DNA of 64,000 nucleotides, from NCBI RefSeq assembly GCF_002775205.1, contig NC_036448.1, positions 1-64,000 of the forward strand, in the 5' to 3' direction. This document shows positions 55,282 through 64,000 of this stretch, piece after piece. Position 1 is the stretch's first letter; each line of letters begins with the position of its first letter. Below the pieces are notes generated by a model. It was not told where the DNA came from. It did no database searches and was given only the letters and a program-made list of their open reading frames with translations. The stretch is from Xiphophorus maculatus (taxonomy: Eukaryota; Chordata; Actinopteri; Cyprinodontiformes; Poeciliidae). Made by a program: the position numbers and the translations under genes.

Positions 55282-55475
55282 TCCTTTTTACCTTTGTGGG
55301 CTCTAGTGTCCCTTATACGACAGTAGGCTGACAGGAAACTGGGAAGGAGAGGGGGGAAGACATGCGGCAAATATCGTCGGGTCCGGGAGTCGAACCCGCG
55401 ACGGCCGCGTCGAGGACTGAAGACCTCCAAATATGGGTCGCGCTAACCACTATGCCACCACGGCACGCCCGATTC
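55282..55475 (-). repeat. tRNA-derived SINE, copy 2
   Basis: The complement matches 44060-44270 closely, including A-box and B-box (here CGGGAGTCGAACCC on the plus strand at about 55385). The A/T-rich end is at the left (TTTTTTTTCCTTTTT). Confidence 0.8.
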
Positions 55476-56145
55476 TTTGCACTTTTACAAAGTAAACTTC
55501 CTAATTAAATCCTAAATGTACAATCAATTTTTTTTCTCTGCTAAACATGTACGATTTAATAGCATTGTCATTCTCAATAAATTAATGCTAAATTTTTAGA
55601 TCTATGGTCTATGTTACAAAATGTCTGGAGGCGCCTGCCAGCAGCTACTGAGTGTTCTTTGCCTTGATATCGTTCAGTCTTCCCAATACTCGCACTTTAC
55701 AGCCTTATATTTTGATTACTATGGGTTGTTGCCACGTTGTATGATGTTTTAACATCTTGTTCAATGTGCTCCTTTTTAACTTTGAGCCCCTGCCCCTCCA
55801 AAGACCTCTGCACAACCCTGGTCTTTAGCCCAACGTCACTTATTCTTCTTTAAATGTTTTGTCATTTTTTAAAGAAAGCGGTCAGAATTTCTCCTGTGGG
55901 CACCCCACAGTGATAGTGCAAACCATGCATGGAGAACTCAGTACTTCACATGGCTGTCAATTGATGAGACATTTGAAGCCAGCTTCGAGGCATGTACCAA
56001 GTAAAAAAAAAAAGGGTGGAGGGGGTGTAAAGTCCCGCTTCGACGATTGTGTCGTGGCAACAAACGCTGCCTCACATTGTATGGGTCACGTGATTGCTTA
56101 ATTTTGCTTGTCGGTTTTCAAAATAAAAACGTAACAAGCTTCATG
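55476..56145. other. intergenic, nothing firmly recognised
   Basis: A poly-A run followed by GGTGGAGGGGG lies at about 56003. No supported coding sequence. Confidence 0.35.
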
Positions 56146-56153
56146 GGTTATAG

Positions 56154-56363
56154 CAGGGTTGGGCAACTCCAGGCCTCAAGGGCCACTGTCCTGCAACCTT
56201 TAGATGTTTCTCCACTTCAACACTTCTGAGTCAAATAATGAGGTTATTAGCAGGACTCTAAAGAACTTGACTGCACTTAGGAGGTGATTCGATTGAAGCC
56301 TGATGGCCCAGGGAGACATAAGAGTTGCAGCACACCGGCGAGGACCTGGATTGCCCACCTCTG
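56154..56363. mobile_element. 210-bp hAT MITE
   Basis: Ends CAGGGTTGGGCAACTCCAG and CTGGATTGCCCACCTCTG. Flanks GGTTATAG and GGTTATTG (7 of 8). Non-coding. Ends of the same sort are nested in hAT copies A and B. Confidence 0.8.
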
Positions 56364-56371
56364 GGTTATTG

Positions 56372-57900
56372 TATTTGTTCGCCCATCAGAGGAGAGTATT
56401 TGTTTTCGGCAGTGACTGAAATAAAAGGAATATTGACCAACATATTTGATGTGTATTAATGATTTTGATGATGGCACTCATCAAAACGTAATGTTTGATA
56501 CTGGTTTTCTCAATTGTTGATTATGGTGTATTTGATGACTTTATATTTTTGTGTTTTTCTAATGTTTTTATAACTTTGTTGCTGAAATGTTGTGCACAAA
56601 TAAGCTTGATTGAAATGGAGGCAGCAATAAAAAAATCTCTGAAATCTGGGAATACTTTGAGATGATCATTCACAAGATTCTTAAATAAAAATAATTAACC
56701 CCTTTCACCTAAAAAATTCTCACCTTCTGGAAATGTCCACTATTATTTTGAGCAGCAAAGATATATCAGTCTTGCACAGCAGAAACAGACTTAAAGCTGT
56801 TTGAAGAGTAAAATCCTGTCCTGGTGAGTAAAAATGTAAGGGATAAGATCAGAGAGAAAACTAGAAATAAAAAAAGAGGAGTTTTGAAGAATTCCAGTTT
56901 TTCAGGAGGCAAATCAAAACTCAAAGAATACTGACCGCCCCAACAAGCACCGCATTCCCAATACACTAAAACAAATGTCTTTATTGCCAAATCTGTTTGT
57001 GACATGAAAGAAAACAGCCACCGACAGTCAAGATATACAGTACCAGGATTAGTTTGGCTACAAATCATTTTAATAACTAAACAAGATTACAGTTAAATAG
57101 GATTTAATTCACAATATTGCGTTTACTAATTTTTTGAAGTATGTCTATTTGAGTGACAAGGCTGCCACAGTTTCAGCAGCATATGTCACTAGTGAGGAAT
57201 GAATGAACCACCGAGTAATGAGCCTTTGATCAAAGCAATGGGCTGGAAGCTTCATTGCTTCACAAGACTTCATTTGACCTTTGCCTTTTCTTTCAACAGC
57301 TCAGATATTTAAAAACGCCAACTGTAATTATCAATACACACATTTTAGTCTTATAACAGTTTATTCAGCATGTTTCTATCTAGTTTACAGTTAACAACAC
57401 TGAGCATCCAGATGTATGCAACAGCAGTATACATCTACAGCATCCAGCAGTTCTCCATAGAAACCCTTGAATATAGTCTATGATTACGTGTGGTTTAAAT
57501 GTGTCACTGTTAGAGAAAAGTTACAGTACATGCACTGCACAACTTCATGAAATAGACACTGTATGTGGTCACACAACAGCAGAAGAGTGTATAAATTTTC
57601 TGAAATGTTAACACCATAACGGTTTAGCCTTTTAAAACGTCTCAGTGTGGAAGAACATAGAGAGAACATTAGCTAAGCTCTCCATAGGGACATTCAACAA
57701 TAGAATCACAGTTTTCATAAAACATGAAGGCTGATAACAACAGATAATAATAATAACAACAGACATCGATTTTTTATACTACTCAGGCTATTTACGTTTT
57801 AATTTAACTCAATTTGTTAAAATTATTTTCCTAAAATACACAAGAAATTAGACAAAAAAGTACAGCTTCCATCACCAGGTTAGAAGACTTAAGATAACAA
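56372..57900. other. intergenic, left of AGL 3' end
   Basis: AT-rich DNA without recognised genes or element pairs. An AATAAA on the minus strand at about 56972 is too distant to assign. Confidence 0.4.
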
Positions 57901-57910
57901 TTCTAGATCC

Positions 57911-58579
57911 TTTATTAGCAGATGGTACCCAGTTCCACAGTGTTTAGTTAGCAGAGCTATCTTGCGCTTTAACATCGCAAACACCTGACCTGATCTGATG
58001 GAGGTCTCAGGTTAGTACCATCATGATTCAATTAAACATCCTGAACATATAGCAAAAGTAAGAATTCAGGAGTAAACAGCATTCACTGAAGCTAGGAGCA
58101 CTAGGAACACTGTTCCTTTTGAGGAACATGTACAGTTCCTAAAAAGGAACCAAAATTGTTTTTAGCTGTTGGGTCCTGAGTTCTCATTAAATTAAGCCTT
58201 TACTATAGTAATAATCAGCTGGTCTAGTGTGTGTTGGTCTGAACGGTACGTGTTCAACACAGCCCAGGTGCTTTCCAGTGTTACCTCTGTCTAAATTTTT
58301 ATTAACGTGGCAACCAGTGAAAACCTTTTTACATTTTGAGATCAACTGGATCAAAATGGCATTTTGTTGATTCCTTAAACAGGGCCAGAGAGAGGGAAAA
58401 AAAGGCGTTAACCTTAAAATGCTTTGATACAATAACCTGGTTACCTTACAATACTTGTTTTGGAAAACTTGGCTGACGATGTCATTGATCCTTGGATTCT
58501 TTGGGGATACTACAAGAAAGTTTTGTGATGACAGAAAATGAGTCAGAGGAGGGGAGTGGCTCACAGGTTCATGGGATCT
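57911..58579 (-). other. probable AGL 3' UTR
   Basis: Downstream of the AGL stop on the minus strand. The first canonical AATAAA I see is at 57916-57911. Confidence 0.4.
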
Positions 58580-60858
58580 CTACAGATCATGGAGCACCTC
58601 CAGCACAGTAGCCAGAGACCAGGCCTGGGTCTCACAGCTGAAGGGACAATGCTGGCCATTCTCATTGGTCAGCTCTGGTAAGCCTTTCCATAGAGACCTG
58701 AGGCAGCACAGGATGAAACAACTAATAATGTAAACCACATACAATATGATGAGGGGTGAATAATATTGGACTAGAATAAAAACCTGAAGATGGAAATTGA
58801 AAACTATTACCTCTCCAAGTGGGTATAATGTCGTGACAGAACATTTTTCACTAGAATGACGGTCTTGGAGTAGGCCTCCTCCCCTAACTTCTTGGCAAAG
58901 TAGAGCTTAGCACGGAGAAAATAGCCAACAGGCCACAGCCACTCCTGTCAACAAAGATCCAGTTCTAAGTGCTGCTGCTGTTGGACTGCTTTTGTCTGTC
59001 GTCTCTTTTAAATACTCTCCATCATCTGCCTTTAAATACTTCAAATTAAATAAATCAAAAAAGAAACACTCTATAGCGAGAAAATAAGCACATTTTCAAT
59101 TAAAAAAAGCTTTCTGCTGCTAAACTATTGAATAAATTGACAAATGAGCACAACAACAAATACATTTGTTGTTTTAAATGTTATTTAGGTTATTCAACCA
59201 TCAGATTGGCACAAAGTGTGTTTATACCCAGAATTCAGATAGCTATAAAAGTGTGTTTATAGCTATCTTTATAAAAACCACATGTAAGTATCGGCCAATC
59301 ACAGATCTCCCAAAATTGATAAATCGGCTGGTTGATAAATTGGTGCACCCCTAAATACAAATGTTCTGCCTAGAACCTTTGTATTCTTTTGTGTAAATGC
59401 AACTAATTGCGTTAAAATTTTCAACACATTAAAATCAATATAATTTAATAAAAATTAACGTGTTAAAATCCCGGTGTTAGATATTATATTGATTTGCTTG
59501 GATAACAGTAGAATTTTTGTTGGTATCACAAAAAAACTAAACCATGATTTGATCCTTTTCTTTCTTATCTCTTACTTGCATCAGCCCAACAGATAAACAT
59601 TTTAAAATTTCTTCAATTTGGCAACATGGATTGATATTTGTATTTTCAATTGATGTAACTGGATCATTAATCATTTAATGAACATAACAATGTAGATTGA
59701 TATATTGTTACATTATTACAGTAATTCATGCAAGTACTACAGAGTGTATTTACACCATATAGGACATTGACATATTTTTCAGCAAGCTTCCGTTTCTAAA
59801 TTCAAATCCTATTGCTCTCAAGTAATATTCTTCGTTTGTGAGAAAACTAATCATTGTTGATTATTTGTAAATTAGATTCTGCAAAATGAACTGAAAGAAA
59901 CAAGGTAATTTTGTTTCTTTCTGTGAGTTTATTGAAACTTTTCAATTGAGTTCCTGTAATGAACTTTTCAATGTGTGGGTACAAACACTGCAGTAGAGGG
60001 TTCGCTTACTTACAGGTCCTTGGTGGTAGTTAAAGCCCTTGGCCAGGTTGTAGTTGTCGCTGTCCAGTGCATTATTGTAAACACCACAGTAGACCATGTC
60101 ACTATGGAAACACAGACACTGTCAAACACCATACCCAACAGAATCAGACAAAAAAAAGAAGCAATTTTTATGCCGGCTTCCATAACTTAATCTAAAAATT
60201 AACATGAATCCAGTGGCTATACAATGAAATAAATGTTTGAGGTCTTTGAATAGAAAAAGAAGCCTTACTCTGGGTCAAGAGTTTTCATTCCCAGTGGTCC
60301 CAAGAGTTTCTTCTGAGCTATTTCCAAAGCCTTCCATGCTCTTTCTAACGTGAACAGCTCTGGAGCCTGTCACACAAACACAGTAGGTCTTCACTAACTG
60401 ATGATACTTTTACAAACCAAAAAGTGGAAGATGAACACTGCTTTTGCATACCACCACCATTGCGATGGTGAAGTTGGGCCTCAGCTGGTAGTCACACCAG
60501 GGATTGGAAGCTCCATAACTATCTTTATAAATTCCCTTTTTATGCACCAAATCAGGGTGCTTCTCATTGGGGTCCTGTGAGTCCCCAGACACCCAGAATT
60601 CAACTTCAAAGGACTGCTGAAGCTGCTTGTTCCACTCAGTGTACAAGATGAACACATCTGTTCCTGTGACAGAACAAAGAATTTTACCTAGGTGATTAGT
60701 AGGAACAAGCAGAGCATTTGATATGTGGAGACATTATTTCCTTACCATCTCTAAGCACCTTAACTCCATCATAGGGGAACAGTTCTTTAGACTGCAGCTC
60801 CACAAGCCAACGTACTGCTGATTTACTCAGACCAACGATCTCCACCGCCGCGCCGTCT
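58580..60858 (-). CDS. agl: AGL, glycogen debranching enzyme, C-terminal part (5' part outside)
   Basis: AGL is a cytoplasmic enzyme with 4-alpha-glucanotransferase and amylo-alpha-1,6-glucosidase activities, which removes glycogen branch points. Six exons are visible in transcript order: 60858-60746, 60663-60452, 60366-60269, 60101-60014, 58944-58811, 58697-58580. They read [40 protein letters not shown] and NFTIAMVV, then the [20 protein letters not shown] and [20 protein letters not shown] blocks, ending [14 protein letters not shown] and TAG. This is the glucosidase domain at the protein's C-terminus, matching vertebrate AGL closely. All joins are GT-AG and in frame. The first ~1300 residues lie beyond 64000. 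No breaks are seen in these exons. Confidence 0.95.
58945..60013 (-). other. AGL intron with hAT-end fragment
   Basis: Contains a hairpin (59237-59268, 13-bp arms) and a terminal fragment of the TAGGGGTGCACCGAT hAT family (59281-59355). The remainder is AT-rich. Confidence 0.5.
59237..59268. repeat. perfect hairpin, 13-bp arms
   Basis: AGATAGCTATAAA, 6-nt loop, exact complement. It abuts the hAT-end fragment at 59281. Confidence 0.9.
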
Positions 60859-61384
60859 CTGCGAAAACAATAAAACACACCAAGTCAACAAGGGAGCAAG
60901 TATCCTGGTTTTTATTCTTGAGTACAATTACAATTAATTACAAAGCTGTTCGTTTTATGCTTCAGTTTATTCAATAAGCTGGCTGTTAAATTGATTATTA
61001 AAAAAAATCCACCAACATTTCCAAACAAACAAGGAAGATGCATTTACTGCATTCTAAAACAAATGTTTTACGGTCAAGAAGTGTCATATTTGATAATTGT
61101 ATATTACATATTGTAAATTGTATTGCTTTATGAAAAATTAATTGCTAAATGGTCTTGGTTATGAATTAGTTGTTTATTAAATGAACCTCAGAATTTTTCT
61201 AAAACCAGATGAACTCCGTGGATGGATCAGTATAAAATAGGTTCCCTCACTGCTAGTTCAATGTAAGCAACAAGAAAGGGCAGGAGAACCTGGAAAAATA
61301 AATGCATAATTGTGAACAAGTTTTCATTGTGTTTTAACTTAAAAATTTTTAAAAACTACATCATGATAGGCTTATATTTCCACT

Positions 61385-62254
61385 ATTTTGGAGTTTCTTC
61401 GGTCTCTCCTTGATAAGGGCAACTCTCCTTCGACGCTTAAGGTATATGTGGCGGCTATATCATCTAGTCATGCTGACATTGATGGATGTACACTGGGAAG
61501 CCACAATCTGGTTTCCTTTTTTGCATGGTGCTTGTAGACTGCACCTGCCAATGGTTACGCGAGCACCAGTTTGGGACCTGTCTTTGGTCGTCGGTACTCT
61601 GTGCCACCCTCCATTTGATCCTTTGGTTCAGCCAGACCTCAAATGGTTGTCATGCAAGACTGCTTTTTTGTTGGCTATTGTCTCAGCTAAGAGGGTCAGT
61701 GAGCTACATGCTCTTTCTGTCAGCCCATCATGTCTCAGATGGAGTTCAGATGGCTCTGGAGTTACCTTGTGGTCAAACCCGGCGTTTGTCCCTAGAGTGT
61801 TTTCTCATTCTCATTGAAACTGAGATTGGCGCGTTTTCAGCCTACGCCAGGGGAAGCTGGTGATAGTTCTGAGTCACTGTGCCCAGTGAGGGTACTGGAG
61901 GCACATATTGCAGCCACTGCTGCTATAAGACGCTCAGACCAGCTGTTGTGTTATGGGGGCCCTAGATTAGGTTGTCCTCTGTCCAAACAGCGTCTCTCCC
62001 ATTGGATTGTGGATGTCATCTGCCACGCCTACCCTGCAGGGCGCTGCCCCCAGCCAGTCGGTGTGAAGGCACACTCTACCAGGAGCGTTTCCACTTCCAG
62101 GTCAGCCTTGAGAGGAGTTCCACTGGAAGCTCTATGTGCTGCTGCATCATGGGCTTCTCTGGGCACGTTCACTAGATTTTACAATGTGAATGTGGCCTCC
62201 TCCCATCCTCTGGACCAGGTCCTTTTACAAGGGTCCTCTGGGCCTTCTCAGTGA
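61385..62254 (+). pseudogene. DIRS tyrosine recombinase, frameshifted
   Basis: Three frames join the domain: FLRSLLDKGNSPSTLKVYVA A (about 61390-61550), then VTRAPVWDLSLVVGTLCHPP and SAKRVSELHALSVSPSCLRW (first Arg), then after about 61815 LSHWIVDVICHAYPAG, VGVKAHSTRSVSTSRSAL (HxxR) and FTRFYNVNVAS (nucleophile Tyr). The R-HxxR-Y set is intact, but at least two frameshifts separate it. DIRS elements use this recombinase to integrate circular DNA; this copy is dead. Confidence 0.82.
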
Positions 62255-62382
62255 GGTATGTGCTCGGGATTCCTTGTGACATCACTGGTATTAGTCATTC
62301 AGTGCTTTCAGCACCGCTCTCTGGCGGTCAGTAGGGATGAAATAGAAGGAAAGTTACGTATGTAACTACGGTTCTATGAAAA
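61385..62382 (+). mobile_element. DIRS-type retrotransposon 3' part (tyrosine recombinase)
   Basis: Recombinase-like frames run to 62254. The end TGAAATAGAAGGAAAGTTACG TATGTAACTACGG is, from memory, the typical tail of fish DIRS elements. The RT/RNase H part is absent. It lies in an AGL intron. Confidence 0.75.
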
Positions 62383-62535
62383 CATTGTGCTTGGTCCCAG
62401 TACCAAAAAAGATACTTCCAAAAACACTGAACAACTATATACCCATAGCTCTGACCTCTCACATTATGAAGGTTATGGAGAGGCTGGTTCTAGTACATCT
62501 GAGGTCACAGGTGGATGCAGCCCAAAACCCTCTCT

Positions 62536-62565
62536 AGTTTGCATACCAATAATGGTATGCAAACT
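62536..62565. repeat. perfect hairpin, 13-bp arms, 4-nt loop
   Basis: AGTTTGCATACCA, loop ATAA, exact complement. It interrupts the RT text of the Rex1 LINE, where FAYQ would be expected, so it arose after insertion of the LINE. Confidence 0.9.
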
Positions 62566-63054
62566 GCAGCAATTACAGTATACACCTGTTGCAGAGGGCA
62601 TATTTCCCCCTTGACAGACCTGACACCATTGTCCACATCCTTTTCTTTGCCTTTCCATCAGCCTTCAACACCATCCAGCAAGGATAATTGAGCAATAAGT
62701 TGGCTAAAATGGACATAGATGCATCACTCATCACCTGGATCATTGACTATCTGACAACCAGACTTCAGTATGCAAGATTACAGAGATGCAAGTCAGACCG
62801 CGGGTTTGCGCTGTTGATATGTAACATTGGAGCAGGGAACTGTGCTGTCTCCCTTTCTATTCACCACCTACACTGCGGACTTTAAGTACCCTTCCAAACT
62901 GTACCATCGGCCAAAGTACTGAGACGACAAGGCTATCATGGGTTGTGTGGAAGGGGGACAGGAGGTGCAGCACAGGACATTTCTGGACAATTTTGTGACG
63001 AGGTCCAGAGAGAACCAACTCCTGCTTAATGTAAACAAGACCAAGGAAATTGTT

Positions 63055-63548
63055 GGAAAAATTATTATCTAAGTTCATTTACTTATGAGTTTATTTTAAA
63101 GGTTATGTTTTCATATTATTATTCTGTGTGTTGTTTACTTGGCTAGTTTCTTTTGTGGTACATTATTAACTGTTTTGGATGTTTGCTTGGGGGTTAGAAA
63201 CGTTTACACATTCCTGTGTTATCAGCTGCCTCTGAAGCTGATTTATAACTGTCAGCCTTGTGCCCTTGTAAGGGCATGCCCACAGAAGGTTCCAGAACAT
63301 CCTGTGGTAGAGGTCTTTGATCAACTGTTACAATGTGAATGTGACACATTCACATTGTGCCACATTCACACATTGTGTGACTGTGTGAAAAAGCCCAACC
63401 TCTTTCCTTGTATTCATAATAAAAGGCTGTTGGGGACTGAGAGCCGGCGAAGTTGACCCCAGACAGTGTTTGACAGCGGTTCTCCGCGTCTGGCTCTGCT
63501 CCCCTCTTCTGCAGAAAAGCAATTTATGTCTCTGGTCGATTTCTTGCA
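63055..63548. repeat. insertion in the Rex1 LINE, possibly a solo LTR
   Basis: It splits the LINE between KEIV and the next block. GTTG stands at both limits. AATAAAAGGCTGTTGGGGAC (about 63418-63436) looks like an LTR polyadenylation region. I cannot fix TG/CA ends, so the class is uncertain. A hairpin with 14-bp arms and a 1-nt loop is at 63330-63358. Confidence 0.45.
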
Positions 63549-63840
63549 GGTTGGGAACCAAAATAGACCCAACAGAAATGGTTGTCAGTTTCTGCAATAA
63601 GAAATCACATTTGCTCCCAATCTCCATCTCAGGGGCAGATGTGGAGCAGCCTCAATCTTACAAGTACCTTGGTGTTACCTTAGACTGGAAGATGCAGTGA
63701 ACTACAAACACTCATGTGCTGTACAAAAAGGCCATGAGCAGAAGCTCAGGGTTTTTTAACATCTACAGTAGGATGCTCTTCATGTTCTATCAATCATCAG
63801 TGGCTAGTTCCATCTTCAATGCAGTGGTGTACTGAGCAAT

Positions 63841-64000
63841 ATGTGTGTGTCTTAGGACTATTACGGCTAATTGTTATTTATTATTGTTGTTTGTTTATTC
63901 TTATTACTTTCTTTATTTATTTTGATTTGTATTGTGTACGACATACTGACATACTCTGCCTCTCGTCCCAAATATTCGCTGGAGATAGGCACCAGAATCC
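63841..64000. other. AT-rich end with a repeat fragment
   Basis: The last ~30 bases (CGCTGGAGATAGGCACCAG) resemble the end of a widespread fish LINE/SINE tail. It is cut by the window edge. Confidence 0.35.

Larger units (their letters stand above)
62390..63840 (+). mobile_element. Rex1-like LINE, degenerate, with an LTR-like insert
   Basis: The RT reads in pieces: VPKKILPKTLNNYIPIALTS, HIMKVMERLVLVHLRSQVDA, FAFPSAFNTIQQ, LAKMDIDASLITWIIDYLTT RLQ, then LNVNKTKEIV at about 63050. The frame resumes at about 63550 (SGADVEQPQSYKYLGVTLDW) and ends in YKKAMSRSSGFFN...SSVASSIFNAVVY. Stops and frameshifts are many. The intervening 63055-63548 is foreign. It lies in the AGL intron beyond the last visible exon. 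Confidence 0.8.

Noticed and set aside
55009-55825. Complete hAT with CAGGGCCGG and CAACCCTG ends
   Set aside because: The outer 8 bp do not match and the ends are poorly complementary.

Overview
The window reads as teleost fish nuclear DNA. It is AT-rich, has spliced vertebrate genes with GT-AG junctions, and is filled with fish-type repeats: hAT elements with 8-bp target duplications, Tc1-like and pogo-like elements, Rex1-like and L1/Tx1-like LINEs, a DIRS recombinase remnant, a tRNA-derived SINE and long (TA)n/(CA)n tracts. I see no prokaryotic or viral genome organisation. The species cannot be named from the sequence alone.

Host genes. ARPC5 (Arp2/3 complex 16-kDa subunit) is complete on the plus strand in four coding exons (9462-17597). 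Its first intron looks like a minor-spliceosome (U12) intron, and its third intron holds a Tc1/LINE composite and a hAT carrying an LTR-like insert. RNF2 (RING1B, the PRC1 H2A ubiquitin ligase) is complete on the minus strand in eight coding exons (45192 down to 28051), with a probable non-coding first exon near 50.8 kb. Its 3' end faces that of ARPC5. AGL (glycogen debranching enzyme) is partial: only its last six exons are here (minus strand, 60858 to 58580), and the gene continues past the right edge.

Layout. 0-8.3 kb: RTE-like fragment, hAT copy A, LTR-like repeats, a hAT with a spliced BED-finger exon and a 5'-truncated LINE. 8.3-18.1 kb: a short hAT, then ARPC5. 18.58-23.30 kb: a 4.7-kb DNA transposon with inverted repeats of about 650-720 bp, an integrase-type transposase 3' exon and a HECT-ligase tail. 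25.5-51 kb: RNF2, whose introns hold an L1-type LINE split by an intact Tc1/mariner transposon, several hATs and a pogo-like element with a SINE inside. 51-55 kb: microsatellites, a broken Tc1 and hAT copy B (inverted partner of copy A). 55-58 kb: a second SINE copy and a 210-bp hAT. 58.6-64 kb: the AGL 3' half, with a DIRS recombinase and a Rex1 LINE in the intron beyond.

The best candidate for something undescribed is the 18.6-23.3 kb transposon. Its long inverted repeats each include the same start codon and 15-codon leader, so each end could launch a protein with the same N-terminus: one towards an integrase-like transposase, the other towards a HECT E3-ligase C-terminus. Other points of note are the apparent AT-AA U12 intron of ARPC5, an intact transposase with DD36E spacing, a Tc1 element carrying a 3'-truncated LINE, and many short perfect hairpins spread across the window.
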